Shown here piece after piece: positions 37,425 through 49,393 of a DNA stretch of 64,000 bases. The stretch spans positions 1,736,001 through 1,800,000 of the forward strand of contig JACONQ010000007.1 of the NCBI GenBank assembly GCA_014281115.1. Direction: 5' to 3'. Below the pieces are notes generated by a model. It worked only from the letters and a program-made list of their open reading frames with translations, searched no databases and had not been told where the DNA came from. The stretch comes from Laburnicola sp. R22_1 (Eukaryota; Ascomycota; Dothideomycetes; Pleosporales; Didymosphaeriaceae). Position 1 is the stretch's first letter. Every line of letters starts with the position of its first letter. The position numbers and the translations under genes were made by a program.

Positions 37425-37663
37425 AGTAATTAGCTACTAAACTATAGTATAACACTATAATTTTAGATTAATATTTAAAAATTCGACTTTTAAATTAAGT
37501 ATAAACTGTTACTAATACCTTTTAATTAAGTTTTCTAGCGCTGTTAAGGCATATTAAATTAAGTTAATAGGTAGATTTAGACTAGATTCGTTTATTAATA
37601 ATTATATACGCGCTAACCTATCTTACTATCTAAACCTTGCAATAACGCCATCACTATAACTTC

Positions 37664-37765
37664 TTAGGAATAGTATTTTAACTACGAACTATTTTTAGGA
37701 ATAGTATTCTAGCTACAAATTATTCTTAGAAATAGAATACTATTCCTAATAATAGTTTATAAATA
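37664..37765. repeat. Short repeated and inverted words
   Basis: AGGAATAGTATT occurs twice as direct repeats and once inverted (AATACTATTCCT near 37736), so the stretch can fold. It lies directly outside the Copia-C LTR. Small and AT-rich; meaning unclear. Confidence 0.5.
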
Positions 37766-37775
37766 ATTTACTAGT

Positions 37776-38062
37776 TATTAAATAGACTCTATAGCTAGCT
37801 GTATCGATATTAAATTCTAATTCTCTATACTAGTAAGCGTGGAGGATGTACAGGGCAATTATATAAGAAAAAGAAAATAATATAATAAAACGACTTAGTA
37901 TTTATTACTTGTCTCTAGAGAGGATGTAGATAGAAAGGAGAAGATCCTGCGGCGTATAGGCCGCGACACACGAGTATTACGTAATCCCCACATAATGCCA
38001 TTATGTGGCAATATTAAAACCTTAACACCCTTAGGTGCCCTTGTCTATATAGTATATAGACA
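37776..38062 (-). repeat. Copia-C LTR (3' LTR in element orientation)
   Basis: 287 bp, the same length as 44755-45041. Terminal TG mutated to TA. Contains the inverted word CCACATAAT/ATTATGTGG around 38000. Confidence 0.88.
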
Positions 38063-38449
38063 CTAGTAACTTTTTTATTTTAAGGTTGCTATTAGTAGTT
38101 CTCCCTTCCTTCGTACAAACTATGTACTTACTAATATTTACCCTATCTATTTATTATTTCTCTGTCTGTACGCCTCCTACTCTGGCTAGTTTACTCTAGT
38201 TAATAGGAAGATTCTATTAAGTAACTATTTGTCGTACTTTGCTGCCATATATTAGAGGCGCGATTAGGCTTATTAGTAGTAGAGTAGCGGTCTGGCTAAT
38301 AGCGGTCAAGGGTAAGATTGCGTAGTTAATAACAAGATTGCAGTAACAATATATTATTTGTATAGAGTTCTTTTACTTAGTTTATTTCTTATATAATAGG
38401 TAGACCTAGTTGTCTTATCTATTTAGATAGTAATATTAGGCAATTGTGC

Positions 38450-39251
38450 AACGTTGGATAAGAGGAAGATAAACGCCAATAAGGAGTAGGAATTAAGGCT
38501 CTGGATAGAAGGAAGAGGTATATAAGGTAGGCTTTCCTTCCTTTATTCTTCTCTCTTTTATCCTCCACTTTAAATATATCTCTATATATATCCCTTCTCT
38601 CTAGCTCTTTTCTCTTTTTATTAAGCTAATTCTCTATTTTGTATAGTGCTAAATTGTGTCCCTTATTATATAATGTCTTGTCTCCGTACAATGCTAACTT
38701 AGTGTAGATAATAGCGCTTATACTGGCAAGTCTTAACTAGCTAGGCCTCCCTAGCTTTAATGCCACTATAGTGGCTCTTCTAGGTAAAAGAATGCGTATT
38801 ACCCTCCTAACTAGTTTCTAGGCAAACTATACATTTATCCAGGGCATTTTTATTAATATAAGTTCCTCTATTCTTTGCTTTTATATAGATGCTAACTATA
38901 GAAAATAGACTAAGGAGTTATATATCGCATATCTGCCTTCGCACAATATTAATATTATTCTTACAGCTAGTATAGACCTGCGTCTGTGGGTTGCTAAGCT
39001 TATTTAGCGCAAGGGCTACTTTCGCGCACTCCTTGTCTAGTTGCACAGTGTCCTTAGGGACACTACATACACTCACCTCTGTAGTGGTAACTCTGGCCCT
39101 AGGCCCTTTACTAAGTGTTGTATAGTGGCAAACTTCTAGGCGGGATTATGCGGTTCTTACGTGTGGCAGAGCCATAGTGCTAGGTGCAATCATCGCACAG
39201 GATAGGGCTAGATAGTAGAATAGACACTTCTAGACATTATCTATAAGTACT
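38450..39251 (+). pseudogene. Decayed Cys-rich ORF with promoter-like leader inside Copia-C
   Basis: On the strand opposite to the retrotransposon genes, one frame (about 38664-39251, roughly 195 codons) is open apart from TAG/TAA and similar RIP-type stops. Its end holds a Cys/Trp pattern FTKCCIVANF..AGLCGSYVWQSHSARC, preceded by INIILTASIDLRLWVAKLI. The pattern recalls short fungal proteins of unknown function with spaced Cys and a GxCxxCxW-like motif; this is a resemblance, not a family assignment. Upstream (38510-38650) are TATATAAG, then long CT-rich tracts, typical of fungal core promoters and leaders. It may be a captured host gene or an extra ORF of the element. Confidence 0.45.
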
Positions 39252-39421
39252 AAAATAAAAACTCCTCTCTAAATAACTATGTGCTGTGTCTCTTCCCTTT
39301 CTGTGCAAATAATAGATAGAAAAATACGCATTTTTAAGTAATGTGTGCGTACAGAAAGAATTAAATAAATATATCGCGCAAAAGAATAGATAAATAATAA
39401 AGAAATAGTGCTATATAAAGG

Positions 39422-42400
39422 CTAGGAAGAGCTCGTGCAGGCGGGCTCAAGGCGATCCACTAATGCTTCAACAGTGATTGTTAAGGTGTTGCTAGAGATT
39501 AAGGACTCTAGAGCCTAGTTTGGGGCCTTCTTCGTATAGGCATCAGCAGAGTTATCCTTTCTATTAATCTATCTAATCTTAGAGATCTCGCGGTGCTCAT
39601 ACAATTCGCGGAGTGACATAATGTTAATTATAAGGCGCTTCTTATTTATGGTTCCTAGTTATATAAGATAGTTATAGAGAGACTTCGAATCTATACAAAT
39701 AACCATAGGAATTAGCAATAGACTAAGCGTGCGTACAATCCTCTAGAGGATTGTGCTAATAGCAATAGCATTGTTAAAGCCTTCTACTATACTATACAGC
39801 TCGCTGACAAGAACGCTCCTTATTACTCTCTTATACTTAGTTAAATTCTAGTGTACAATATTTGCCAGGATGTTAAAGTTGTCGCTATTACCTATATAAT
39901 GCTTATTGCCTAAAGCAATTAGGAATCCTAGCTGTGAGCTCAGGTCCTTATTATTAGCAAATAAGCCATTAGTGAAGATAAACAGCTTCGTATAATAGAG
40001 ATCCAATAGTATAAAGGTAAGACCACGCTTACTATTGTTAATCTGGCATTAAATTTGTGCATTTAATATCTTAATGTCTTTATACAAAGGTAATATAGTC
40101 TAAGCGGCAATAGACAAATTAAATACGGCTTCTAGTTAGCACACAGATATAATATAGACGCCTCTTACACACTGCTCTATATATCTCTACGCGGCATTCT
40201 TATCTTCTAGGTTAATTATACAAAGGCCCTTTACTTGGCCTTTCTATAAAAGAACTATAGCGTTATATATAAGCCGAATTCTTTTACTATTAAACTTAAT
40301 GGGTTAGTTCTTAGCAAGGACAGTCTTATCCTTTGTATAGAAGGCTACTTTCTTTAGCTCTTCTTCTTCTCTTTGTGCGAAGTTCTTATTAACAATGCTA
40401 AGAGTATTATCTATCTAAAGACTAGTAATCCCAAAGGTGTACTCTCCTTCATTAGTAATAAGCAGACATAGATTATACAACAAAGTCTTTATGCTAAGTT
40501 TCTCTTTATAGTAGTTATAGTAGGTCTTAAACTAGTAAAGATCTAATTTAGCTGCACTATAGAGTGGTTGTACAATACAGAAGATTGTGTCTTATAGAAA
40601 ATTCGTGCGTAGTTTCTTAGGTAGTCTAGTATAGAGCGTGTGGTTTAGTTTATTAGTAAACTAAATATAGGCCTAAGTAATATCTCGCAGTTCGAAATAC
40701 ATTCCGTACGTTGCCTAAAGGCTTACTTCTAACGCGAGGAGTAGACGCTGGCTTATTCTTTGGATAGTAGGTAATTAGATAAGAATTTTATCCTTCTTCT
40801 TATTAGAGTGGCCAGCAAACACAAGGCGGGATTTCTGGTACGGTTAAGTAGTCTTGCCCATAACTTCTCGTACAAGGCAGAGATTAAAGATTCTGCTCTT
40901 ATACTTAGATAGGTCAAAGAGAAGAATCTTAAATGTGCTATTAGCAATAAGAGCGTCTATTTCCGTGCGATTAGATTCTTCGAAAGGTGCTCTAGATATT
41001 GTAATTACACCTTTTGTACAGAGTTTTAGAGATAGTTCCTAATTGCTTGTCTTCTTCTAGGTAAGAAATGCAGCATCCTTTCTTAAGCGGCCTCTCTTCC
41101 TCTTCTCTAGAGCATTTCTTTATATAGGGGCAATATTATTTGCTTTGTGTAATAGTAGGAGAGTGTAATCTTCTATGCAATAGTACAGCTTAACTTGCGT
41201 ATAGCGAAACTTCACTAGACTATTCCCTAGGTTAAGAATTATATCTCTATTCTTAATGCCCTTAATCTTATATAGGCCTATCTATCCACCTTTCTCTCTC
41301 TAGACTATAACCTTAGATCTAAGTGGAAGATTAAGGACTTTGTGCGCTACTAATAGACTATTACGAGTGTTTAGCGCACGATTAATATTAGTCTTATCCC
41401 TTTCCTTGTGTAATATCTTTATCGCCTTTCGTACAGCATTTATACGTGCGATAATATTCGGCGATAGGAAAGAATCTATACTAATTCTAGGATATGCGCT
41501 AAAGACTAGCAGTGTGAGTACAAGGCCATTTAGGCCTATAGTGTTATTAATAGCTTTAACAGCTATCTAGAGGATGTTCTTCTTATTTATACAATCTTCT
41601 AGTTTAGCCTTAAGAATATTATAGGCTCTGTGAAGAGGTGCGTGCAAACGCTTAATCTTCTCTATTATCTAATATGCTTCTATAGGCATCTACTTGCAGA
41701 TTGCGCTAATAATCTTCGCGCGGTTTCTAAACTTATCTAATATGAAGTTTATACCTAGGTTATATATAATATAGTTAGGTAGACCTTAGTAGACATTAAT
41801 CTAGTATCTATAGAGGGCTTCCCACACATCTTATGTAGATATTAATTTTAAGAAGATTGCAGCTTAAAATAATATATCTGTATCTATAATATATAGTACG
41901 TCTCTAGTTCTAATATATACAATATTAATAATAATCTTATAGTTAAAGTGGGTGTTATTCTTAATAGTGAACTTAAAGCAACATAAGGCTTATCTATATA
42001 ATTAATAGTGGTGACAAAACTTCTAAATCTTGTTTAGTATAGTAGCATCTACTTTATGACCAGCGTTAGTAAGTATCTTCTAAAGTCTTTCTATATAGGA
42101 ATGTCTAAATTATTAATAAAGGCGACAGAGTTCTTATTTAGTAAAGAAGGACACAGTTTCTTTGTTACTAATATTAAAAAAAGGGTGTCCCTATTTGCGT
42201 ACAATAGGTATAGTTGTGCCGTTCTTTTATATAATAATATCTAAAACATTGTTAAAGTAGGCATCCAGCTTATTAGCATCTGCTAGTAATAGTAGAAATA
42301 GTATTAGAGTGTCTAGAATATAGTAGATAACTATTCCTATTAGATTTGTAATTTGTACGGTTCCTAGAAATCCTTATAGGTTCTAATCTTTAAAGCTAAT

Positions 42401-44473
42401 ATTAGTATTGCTAGGTGTCTAATTAATCTTTATATAGGGATTCTCTTATACGTATGCCTCTCGCTGTGCTTTGCTAATAGTGGAAATTCTTACTACACTT
42501 ATATTCTATAGTTTACCTTAGTATATTATATAGTATTAATCTTTAAGAATAAACTATTCTATACACTTCTCTGGCTGTATCTTATAAATATGTTTGCTAG
42601 TTGTATAGTAAAGATAGATAGTAGTAGTTAGGTAGGACACTTAATTATTGCCATCCTTATTATTTTCACTCTACTTCTCCTCTTTGTACAAAGTAGATTC
42701 CTTATTATTATACCCTTCTATGTCCTAAATATAGGACTAAATAGTTTTATACAAAGGCGTTTTATTATTATACTCTTTATAGAAGGTAATATACTATCTT
42801 ATTGCGCAGGTACACTTATCGCGCGGATAGTTAGAAAACTAATAACCTTCCTTATAGCACACAAAACACTTCTTTAGTCTTATGCAAATATTATTTAATT
42901 AGGATCTAAATCGCGATAATAATAGTACGAATTATCTGCGAAATCCTCGTCTATAAGAAACTAGTAGTCTGCCTCTTTGTGTAAGAAAGTTATATTTACG
43001 ATTAGTGTAGTATATATTAGCCTTTTGTAAGTGCTAATTAGATTAGCAATTAATTATAACTTAGATTAACGTATAGAGATTAGTAAGTAGAGCTTTATAA
43101 GTAGGCTTAGGGGTAAATATAGCCTATTCTAGCTCTAGGTATCTATAGCATGCTTGTATAATAGTAGTATAGAGAGAAATTTCCCTAGTAAAGTTTGCAC
43201 CTAATATTCTCTATATAAGGATAAGCCTATTAATTATTGCCTCTAGAACTTTGTGTAGACTCTTATTAGGGTTCTCGCACTAGCATTGTACGAAAGTCAT
43301 TGTGGTCTAGTCTATCCAATACTAGTTATAGTTAATAGTAGTGTTAAAGTAACTATTAAGTGCTTTATATAAGCACTTCTATAATTATCTAGAATAGATA
43401 GTATAGAGGTAATACTATACTGCATAACTAGTAAGAATATCTAGAAAGATGTCTAGATATTAATTCTTAGCAATATCTAGGCATCTGTATAAATTTATAA
43501 AGATCCTAGTCTTGTCTACTAAAATATTATATAGAGCTCTAGTATAGTTATTATTCTTATTCTATACCTTTTAAAATTATATTATTATATTAGCTAGAAT
43601 TCTCTAAGGAAGTAGGTTGTGCTTAGGTGGAAGCTCATATGGATTAGATTATAGCATAGGCTTAGTCTGTGTAGATTAGTATAGTGCCTATAATTCGTAT
43701 TTAACTAGTGGTGGCTCTATTCTATACGGCGTTTAATAATCGCGAGTAGATAGGCGAAATAGTAGTTGGGTACTATGTGTAAAGAGTAGTGGTTTATTCG
43801 GTTGTTTATATAAATAGAATTGTCTTTAGTACTTATATAAAGGTTCTCTTAAGATGTCTATAGGGACCTATAGCTATGTAGGTGCCTATAGTAGTAGCGG
43901 CTTACTCTATTCGAGTTTGTGTAATAGCCTAACTAGCTTAGGCGTCTTTAAGATTAGCCTTAGTGTTTGCGTATAAGAAGTTAAGCGAGCTAGTAAAGGC
44001 AGTGTTATATAAGTGGTATTTGTATTACCTTAGGCTACTTTATATAGCTTACTAGTATTTATGGCTCTAGTATCTATTCTTAGCTTAATACTCTTTTCTC
44101 TTAGGACTGCTACAAGCTCTTTCTTATACGCATGGCCTAATTCTAAAAAATAGTATTCTTCCTATTCTTTAAAGTCTTTCTAAAATAACTCTAAAAGAGC
44201 TATCCCTTTTTAGTATAATGCACAATACTTAGTAATAGTATATATCGCGTATAATTATATTTCTAACTAAGAAGGATTGTTTACCATATTAATCTTATTA
44301 TTCTAATATATAGGTCTTATTCCCTTACGTAGTGTTTCCTCTAATATTCCTATTCCTTTAATATACTAATCGTATAGTCTAATATACTTAGGCACATTAG
44401 TATTGTCTTACAAGGCAATAGAGACTTTGTGCGAGGCGGTGGAGGCTTCTTATAAAATAGTAGGGGTAGCCAT
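39422..44473 (-). pseudogene. Copia-C gag-pol polyprotein, RIP-inactivated (1,684 codons)
   Basis: ATG 44473-44471 to TAG 39424-39422 is exactly 5,052 nt. The zinc knuckle, RT box and stop all fall in the same frame, so there is no net indel. Gag starts MATPTIL. The knuckle at residue 536 reads CFVCYKEGY, with Tyr where His is expected. The RT active-site region at residue 1355 reads a stop, then Ile-Asp-Asn where I infer an original Gln-Thr-Asp-Asp-type box, so the second Asp is lost. RNase H/C-terminal part has KRVIRSVLVSELYSIVEGFN, a VICIDSKSL segment and KDNSADAYTKK. This is a different copia lineage from Copia-A and Copia-B, which have YVDD. Confidence 0.88.
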
Positions 44474-44754
44474 TACGTGACTAGTTTGTTTAATAGGTCG
44501 GTTGTATAAAGGATCGCACTTTATTAGAATTTATTATTGTCTAACTATGTCTTTATATAGTTCCTAGTAGTGTGCTTAGTGTACTATCTCCTCTTAAGAT
44601 ATCTACTTACTAACTTTATAAATTTTTTAGTCTACTATCCTCTTATATATAGAGAATAGGGTATATAAAACAAATTATATAACTAATAATAACTTGTGCA
44701 ATCTATCTTTACTCTTACTAATTTGCAGTTAAAAATTAGTTAACTACTAATTAG

Positions 44755-45041
44755 TGTTAAATAGGCTCTATAGCTAGCTATATAGACATTAAATTCTAAT
44801 TCTCTATACTAGTAAGCGTGAAGAGTGTACGGTGCAATCGTATAAGGAAAACAAAATAATATAATAGAACGACTTAGTATTAATTACTTGCCTCTAGAGA
44901 GGATGCGAATAGAAAGGAGAAGATCCTATAACGCACAGGCCGCGGCGCACGGGCATTACGTAATCCCTACGTAATGCCATCGTGCGGCAATATTAAAACC
45001 TTAATACCCTTAGGTGTCCTTACCTATATAGTGTACGGACA
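44755..45041 (-). repeat. Copia-C LTR (5' LTR in element orientation)
   Basis: 287 bp with TGTTAA start and GGACA end. Better preserved than its partner. A strong stem can form at 44945-44988: GGCATTACGTA pairs with TACGTAATGCC around ATCCC, extended by CGCACG and CGTGCG. Confidence 0.9.
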
Positions 45042-45046
45042 CTAGT

Positions 45047-46714
45047 CCTATAAAACTCTAAATACTAGCTATAATAGCTTTTATAGTTTACTATATGCAC
45101 TCTTCTATTTCTACTATAAATCTTTTAAAGGTTTTTCTAGAAGCTCTTATTATTGCAATTTTTTCTGTATTGTTACTAGCTATCTCTAATCGTTACGTAC
45201 GTATAACGTAATACATGTTTAAATATTTTTACTTTAGTAACTACTTAAGAATCTAAATATTATAATAGTTAATTCTATCTATATTGTATAGCTAATACTT
45301 ATAGAGTTACCTCTACTAGGAATATACTATATAAAAACTATATATAACTACTCTTATATACTAGATAGTAATCTTAGAATAGTTAAACACGTGTGTATTA
45401 ATAATGCCTATAAGAAGGACTAGTGTAGATAGAAATATCCTACTACTAGGAGTGCTATCTTTACTAGACTAGGCAATGCCTCACTACTAGGGCGTCCTAT
45501 TACTAGACTAAAGATAGATAGACAGAGCTATTCCTTTACTAACTCTAGAAGTGCCATCTTTACTAGACTAGGCAATGTCCTACTACTAGGATGTCCTATT
45601 ACTAGACTAAGAGTTGCTGCTAATTAGCAGCGCTTAGATAAGTCTACTAAGACTAAACTTAGCGTCTGTAACCTATACCCTAATGCCTATAAGGGTAAAA
45701 GATATTAAAGAGCCTTAGCTATTTGTTTAGATTAGACAAATAGTCTTAAAGGCCTAACTAGTAGATAATCTATATAAAATAAATTTATTTTCTTTTATTT
45801 TCTTTACTATTAGGTTATTTTATCTATATAGAGCTATTCTTTAAGTAGATGCGCTATTGCTTCTTATTACAATATATGGGATTAATTAAGAAGACAGCTC
45901 TATTTATTTAAATAATATACTATCTTGCCTATAGTGTCTAGTAAGATGTTAAGTGTAGTAATAGGGGCAAGTGTTAGGTGTAAGAAGTTAGGTATTAGTA
46001 TATAAGCCCTAGAGTTATAAGGCTATATTACGCTAATCTATTTTTAGTATTATAGCCTTAGAATATATAGGTGCGCTAATTTACTATTTATAGCACTGCG
46101 ATAAACTAATATAGTTACTACGCCTAGTAAAAATAAATAGTACTATAGTTATTTACTCTTAGGTAGTAACTATTTAGTATAGCCTTACTCTAAGACTCTA
46201 TATATAGTTTATAGTGCCTATGTATATATTTAGCTTAGAGCAGCTTAAATATAAGCTAGTAAGTTTATATTTAAAAGTAGATGCTTAATACTAGGAGTTT
46301 ATCTAATAATGTTCTAGCTATAGTAAAATAGGAGACCTTATTATCCCTTTAATGCCTTTAGGCCATCTATACTATCTAAAGTATCTCTTTTATCTTAAAG
46401 TATAACTTTGGATTTAGATTCCTCTACCTTCTACTATTAGAAAATACCTTCCTCTATAATCTATTAATATAAGAGATTAATAGCTAGTACTATTCTATAA
46501 AGTATTTCTAGGTAGTTTTATATTTTAGTTTTATTATAGCTAGCTTATTTATATCCGCAAAATTTATTTATTAAACTATAGTACTATCCTCTCCTACAAT
46601 TTATTATAGTAAATATATATTTAAAATAATACCTAGAAGAATAACTCTAAAATATATATAAATAAATATGGCTTTTTGTTATCTAGAAGCACACTAATTA
46701 CTATAACGTATTTG
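45047..46714. other. A+T-rich matrix with a duplicated block
   Basis: No gene recognised. A block of about 65 bp (containing CTATCTTTACTAGACTAGGC and CTACTAGGGCGTCCTATTAC) at about 45448-45515 is repeated at about 45548-45613, offset by about 99 bp, with C/T and G/A differences. Confidence 0.6.
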
Positions 46715-48830
46715 ATTACGTAATGCACGCTATCGCGTAATGCACGCATTCCACTAAAATCGCGAAATATTTAACCTACTATAACTCTACTAATATGGCT
46801 CTAATTAACGAGACTCTTGTGGCAATTAAATTGCTAAAATTAGGAGAATATTTTACATATACAGAAATCGCCACAAGATTTAGGGTTAGCCGGTTAACTC
46901 TATTGCGGCGCGCGCGTAATAAAACCTAAATAATGGCGCGTAAGCTCGAAAATTAATAAATACTTAACACTACGCAGGAAGCAACGCTTGTACAGTATAT
47001 TTAAGACCTCTTAGCGCGAGGGCTACCTTCTATAAGCCATATGATACGAAACTTCGCGTTAGAAATAGCTAGAAAATACGTTAGGACTTGCTGGCTGTTA
47101 CGCTTTATTAAGCGCTATAAACTCGACTTAATATTACGATAGACATCTAGTATTAATGCCTTACGCTATAGAGCTAATTTAGCCTTTAAGTACGCGCTGT
47201 ACTTTAAGCTATTAGCTAAAAAAATTAAGCAATATAACGTTAACGCGCGCCATATTTACAATATGGATAAGAAGAAATTTCTTATTAGAATCCTCTCCAA
47301 ATTAAAGCGCGTCTTTTCTTGCGAGTAATATAAGCGCGAAAAGTTTAAATTAATACTTTAGAACGAAAATTGCGAGTAAATAACTTTAATTGCCTATATT
47401 TACGCTAATGGCTCTACCCTTACGCCTGCCCTTATTTATTAGGCAGCCTCTAGCAACGTATAAGACACCTGGCTCTAGGATTTTAACCTTAAAATCCATA
47501 AGGCTTTTTTTACCTCCTCGCTCTCAGGATAGTCTAATAACGATATTGGGCTTAGCTAGCTCAAATAGATATTTAACTGCAAGACAAAGGCAAAGGCAAG
47601 AATGTTATACCACCTCTTAATTATTAATAGGCATGGATCTTATATAACAAAGGATTTTATTAATTTCTGCGATACTAATAAGACCCTACTAGTAATATTT
47701 TTGCCTTATAGTATCTATACACTTTAGCCACTAGATGTGGGCGTCTTTGGGCCTCTTGCGAGCGCGTACAGCAACAGTCTTGCGAGCTTTATAGACGCCT
47801 GCCAGGGCCTCTTTAGCATTATAAAGAGGAACTTTTTTAGGATATTCTAGGCTGCCTAGAAGTGCGCGCTGACGTTAGCAATAGTCCTTAAGGCCTTTAA
47901 GGCTACTAGGATTGTGCCCTTAGATTCTAACAGGATCCTTAAGCAATTTAAAACTCGCGAGCCTTAGCGCCCTAGCTTAAGCAAGAGTAGCACATTAGTT
48001 CTTAGCGCTAGTAACTAGCGTAAAATCGAGCGCTTATTATGTTAAGTTGTTAAAGATATTTACAAGTCTTAGGCTGCCAAACTCTTACGTACGCTTCACT
48101 CGATTTTAGCGAAAAATTAGATTCTTAAGTATAAAAACACTTAGCTTAAAGAGGCCCTTATTAACAAGCGTAAGCGCCGCTAGTAGGGTAAGGTCCTAGC
48201 GCTTAAGACGCTAAAGGATTACAATAGTGGCGTAATTTTCTAGTTGCTAGCTAAGGTCTAGAGGGCTCGTAACTAGTAGGCATAAAAGGACGTAGAGAAG
48301 AAGAAGATACAGCTTTAAAAGAACATCTAGGCCTAGCTTAGAAAGTAGAGCAAGCTTAAAAAGCAAGCCCCCTTGCAACAGCGACGCCTTAAAAAGGCTT
48401 AGGCTTAAGCAGAGCGCACTTACAAGTACGAGCTAAAGGCTATTAAAGCTTAAGAAAAGCGAGAGGCCCGCGTAATTAAAAAACAACTCCGCGACAAGCT
48501 TAAAGCTTCTTAAAAGAGTAATTAACGTAGCCTTAAGCCTCTAGCAAAAAATCTAAAAGATATTAAGCTTATACAGCCTAAGTTATAGCCTATTAAAGTT
48601 AACAAGCCCGAGATGCCTAAGATCGTGCCCACGATGCGCCCACGTTAAATATGCCTCCTAGAGCGCTATAGATAGCCAATAGAAGGGCTGTATTTGTTAA
48701 ATAAGCTCTTCCGATTATTACTCTAGAAAATTCGACAATTTTACAATATATATAAGCTGTATAGCTTTAAGTTATAGATGGGCAGAAATCGCTAAAATTA
48801 TGCATTACGTAATAGCGTGCATTACGTAAT
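46715..48830 (+). mobile_element. Pogo/Fot1-like DNA transposon 4 (620-codon class)
   Basis: About 2,116 bp between inverted ends ATTACGTAATGCACGCTAT on the left and its complement on the right (48796-48830). The expected TA duplication is clear on the right (48829-48832 region) but degraded on the left (TG), so the exact ends are uncertain by a few bases. One transposase on the plus strand. Strongly RIP-mutated. Confidence 0.85.
46795..48648 (+). pseudogene. Pogo-like transposase of element 4, RIP-inactivated (618 codons)
   Basis: ATG 46795 (MALINETLVAIKLLKLGEYF) to TAA 48646-48648, in one frame but full of TAA/TAG stops. Collinear with the transposase of element 3: helix-turn-helix FRVSRLTLLRRA, RNFALEIARKYVR, D1 intact in YNMDKKK, D2 residue 278 Asn (LLIINRHGSY, ATT AAT), D3 residue 314 Asp intact (PLDVGVFGPL, CTA GAT), 35 residues between D2 and D3, and a long Lys/Arg/Ala-rich tail. 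Same length class as 27887-29746 and 58341-60224. Confidence 0.88.
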
Positions 48831-49289
48831 TAAACACGTTAAATTCTTATATACTTGTCTTTTCTTGCGCTTCTAAAGTCTTCTTCTACTACTTTTAATA
48901 GTAAGATTAAGGTTAATTATAAATAAGCCCTAGAATTAATTATTTTCTTTATTTACTATAAGATTGTTTAGTAAAATATTATATTATAGCATACTAGCTT
49001 ATGTGTGTAATAATTTGTATACTTTAATATAGCCTTCTAACATAGTAAGAAGACTAGTTAGGGAGCTTACTTTGTTGTATACATAGAATAAATTAAGAGC
49101 TTGCCTATCTATAGAGCTATCCCTATTTATTAAGGCGTTGTGCTAGTGGTAGAAGATAAGGCCCAAACTTAGGATATATTTGCAGAAGGATTTGCAATAT
49201 TAGCTATAAGTAGGCTTATTTTTATTATACTTAAGCTTCTACTTACAATAAGTTAAGCTGGCAGGCTATATTAGGAAATAGTAGAGTAG
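48831..49289. other. A+T-rich degraded matrix
   Basis: 460 bp between two pogo-like elements without recognisable content. Confidence 0.6.
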
Positions 49290-49291
49290 TA

Positions 49292-49375
49292 AGCTAGCGC
49301 ATATAGTCGCCGCCCACATAGGGTTGCCGCCCACCCCGCCAAAACGCGACACCTGCACAAAACACGCGATATCTC
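49292..49375 (+). repeat. Left terminal inverted repeat of pogo-like element 5
   Basis: 84 bp starting AGCTAGCGCATATAGTCGCC; partner 50998-51081 with one mismatch. The word GCCGCCCAC lies at 49309 and 49326, 17 bp apart. Confidence 0.95.
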
Positions 49376-49393
49376 TCCACAACGCTCATCAAT

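Larger units (their letters stand above)
37776..45041 (-). mobile_element. Copia-C: Ty1/copia retrotransposon with extra 3' region
   Basis: 7,266 bp between two 287-bp LTRs (TGTTAA...GGACA) with CTAGT target duplications at 37771-37775 and 45042-45046. Coding strand minus; polyprotein 44473-39422. At 7.3 kb it is longer than Copia-A and Copia-B because of about 1.36 kb between the end of the polyprotein and the 3' LTR, which carries a decayed ORF in antisense. The sequence just inside the left LTR (38063-38067) is also CTAGT, so a solo-LTR reading of that copy is possible. The intact polyprotein between the two LTRs makes a full element more likely. Confidence 0.87.

Noticed and set aside
40753..42244. 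Several short open frames on both strands inside Copia-C
   Set aside because: They are out of frame with the 1,684-codon polyprotein that covers the region.
44945..46740. TTACGTAATGC shared by the Copia-C LTR hairpin and the ends of pogo-like element 4
   Set aside because: Short, self-complementary and AT-rich; shared context does not extend, so common origin is not supported.
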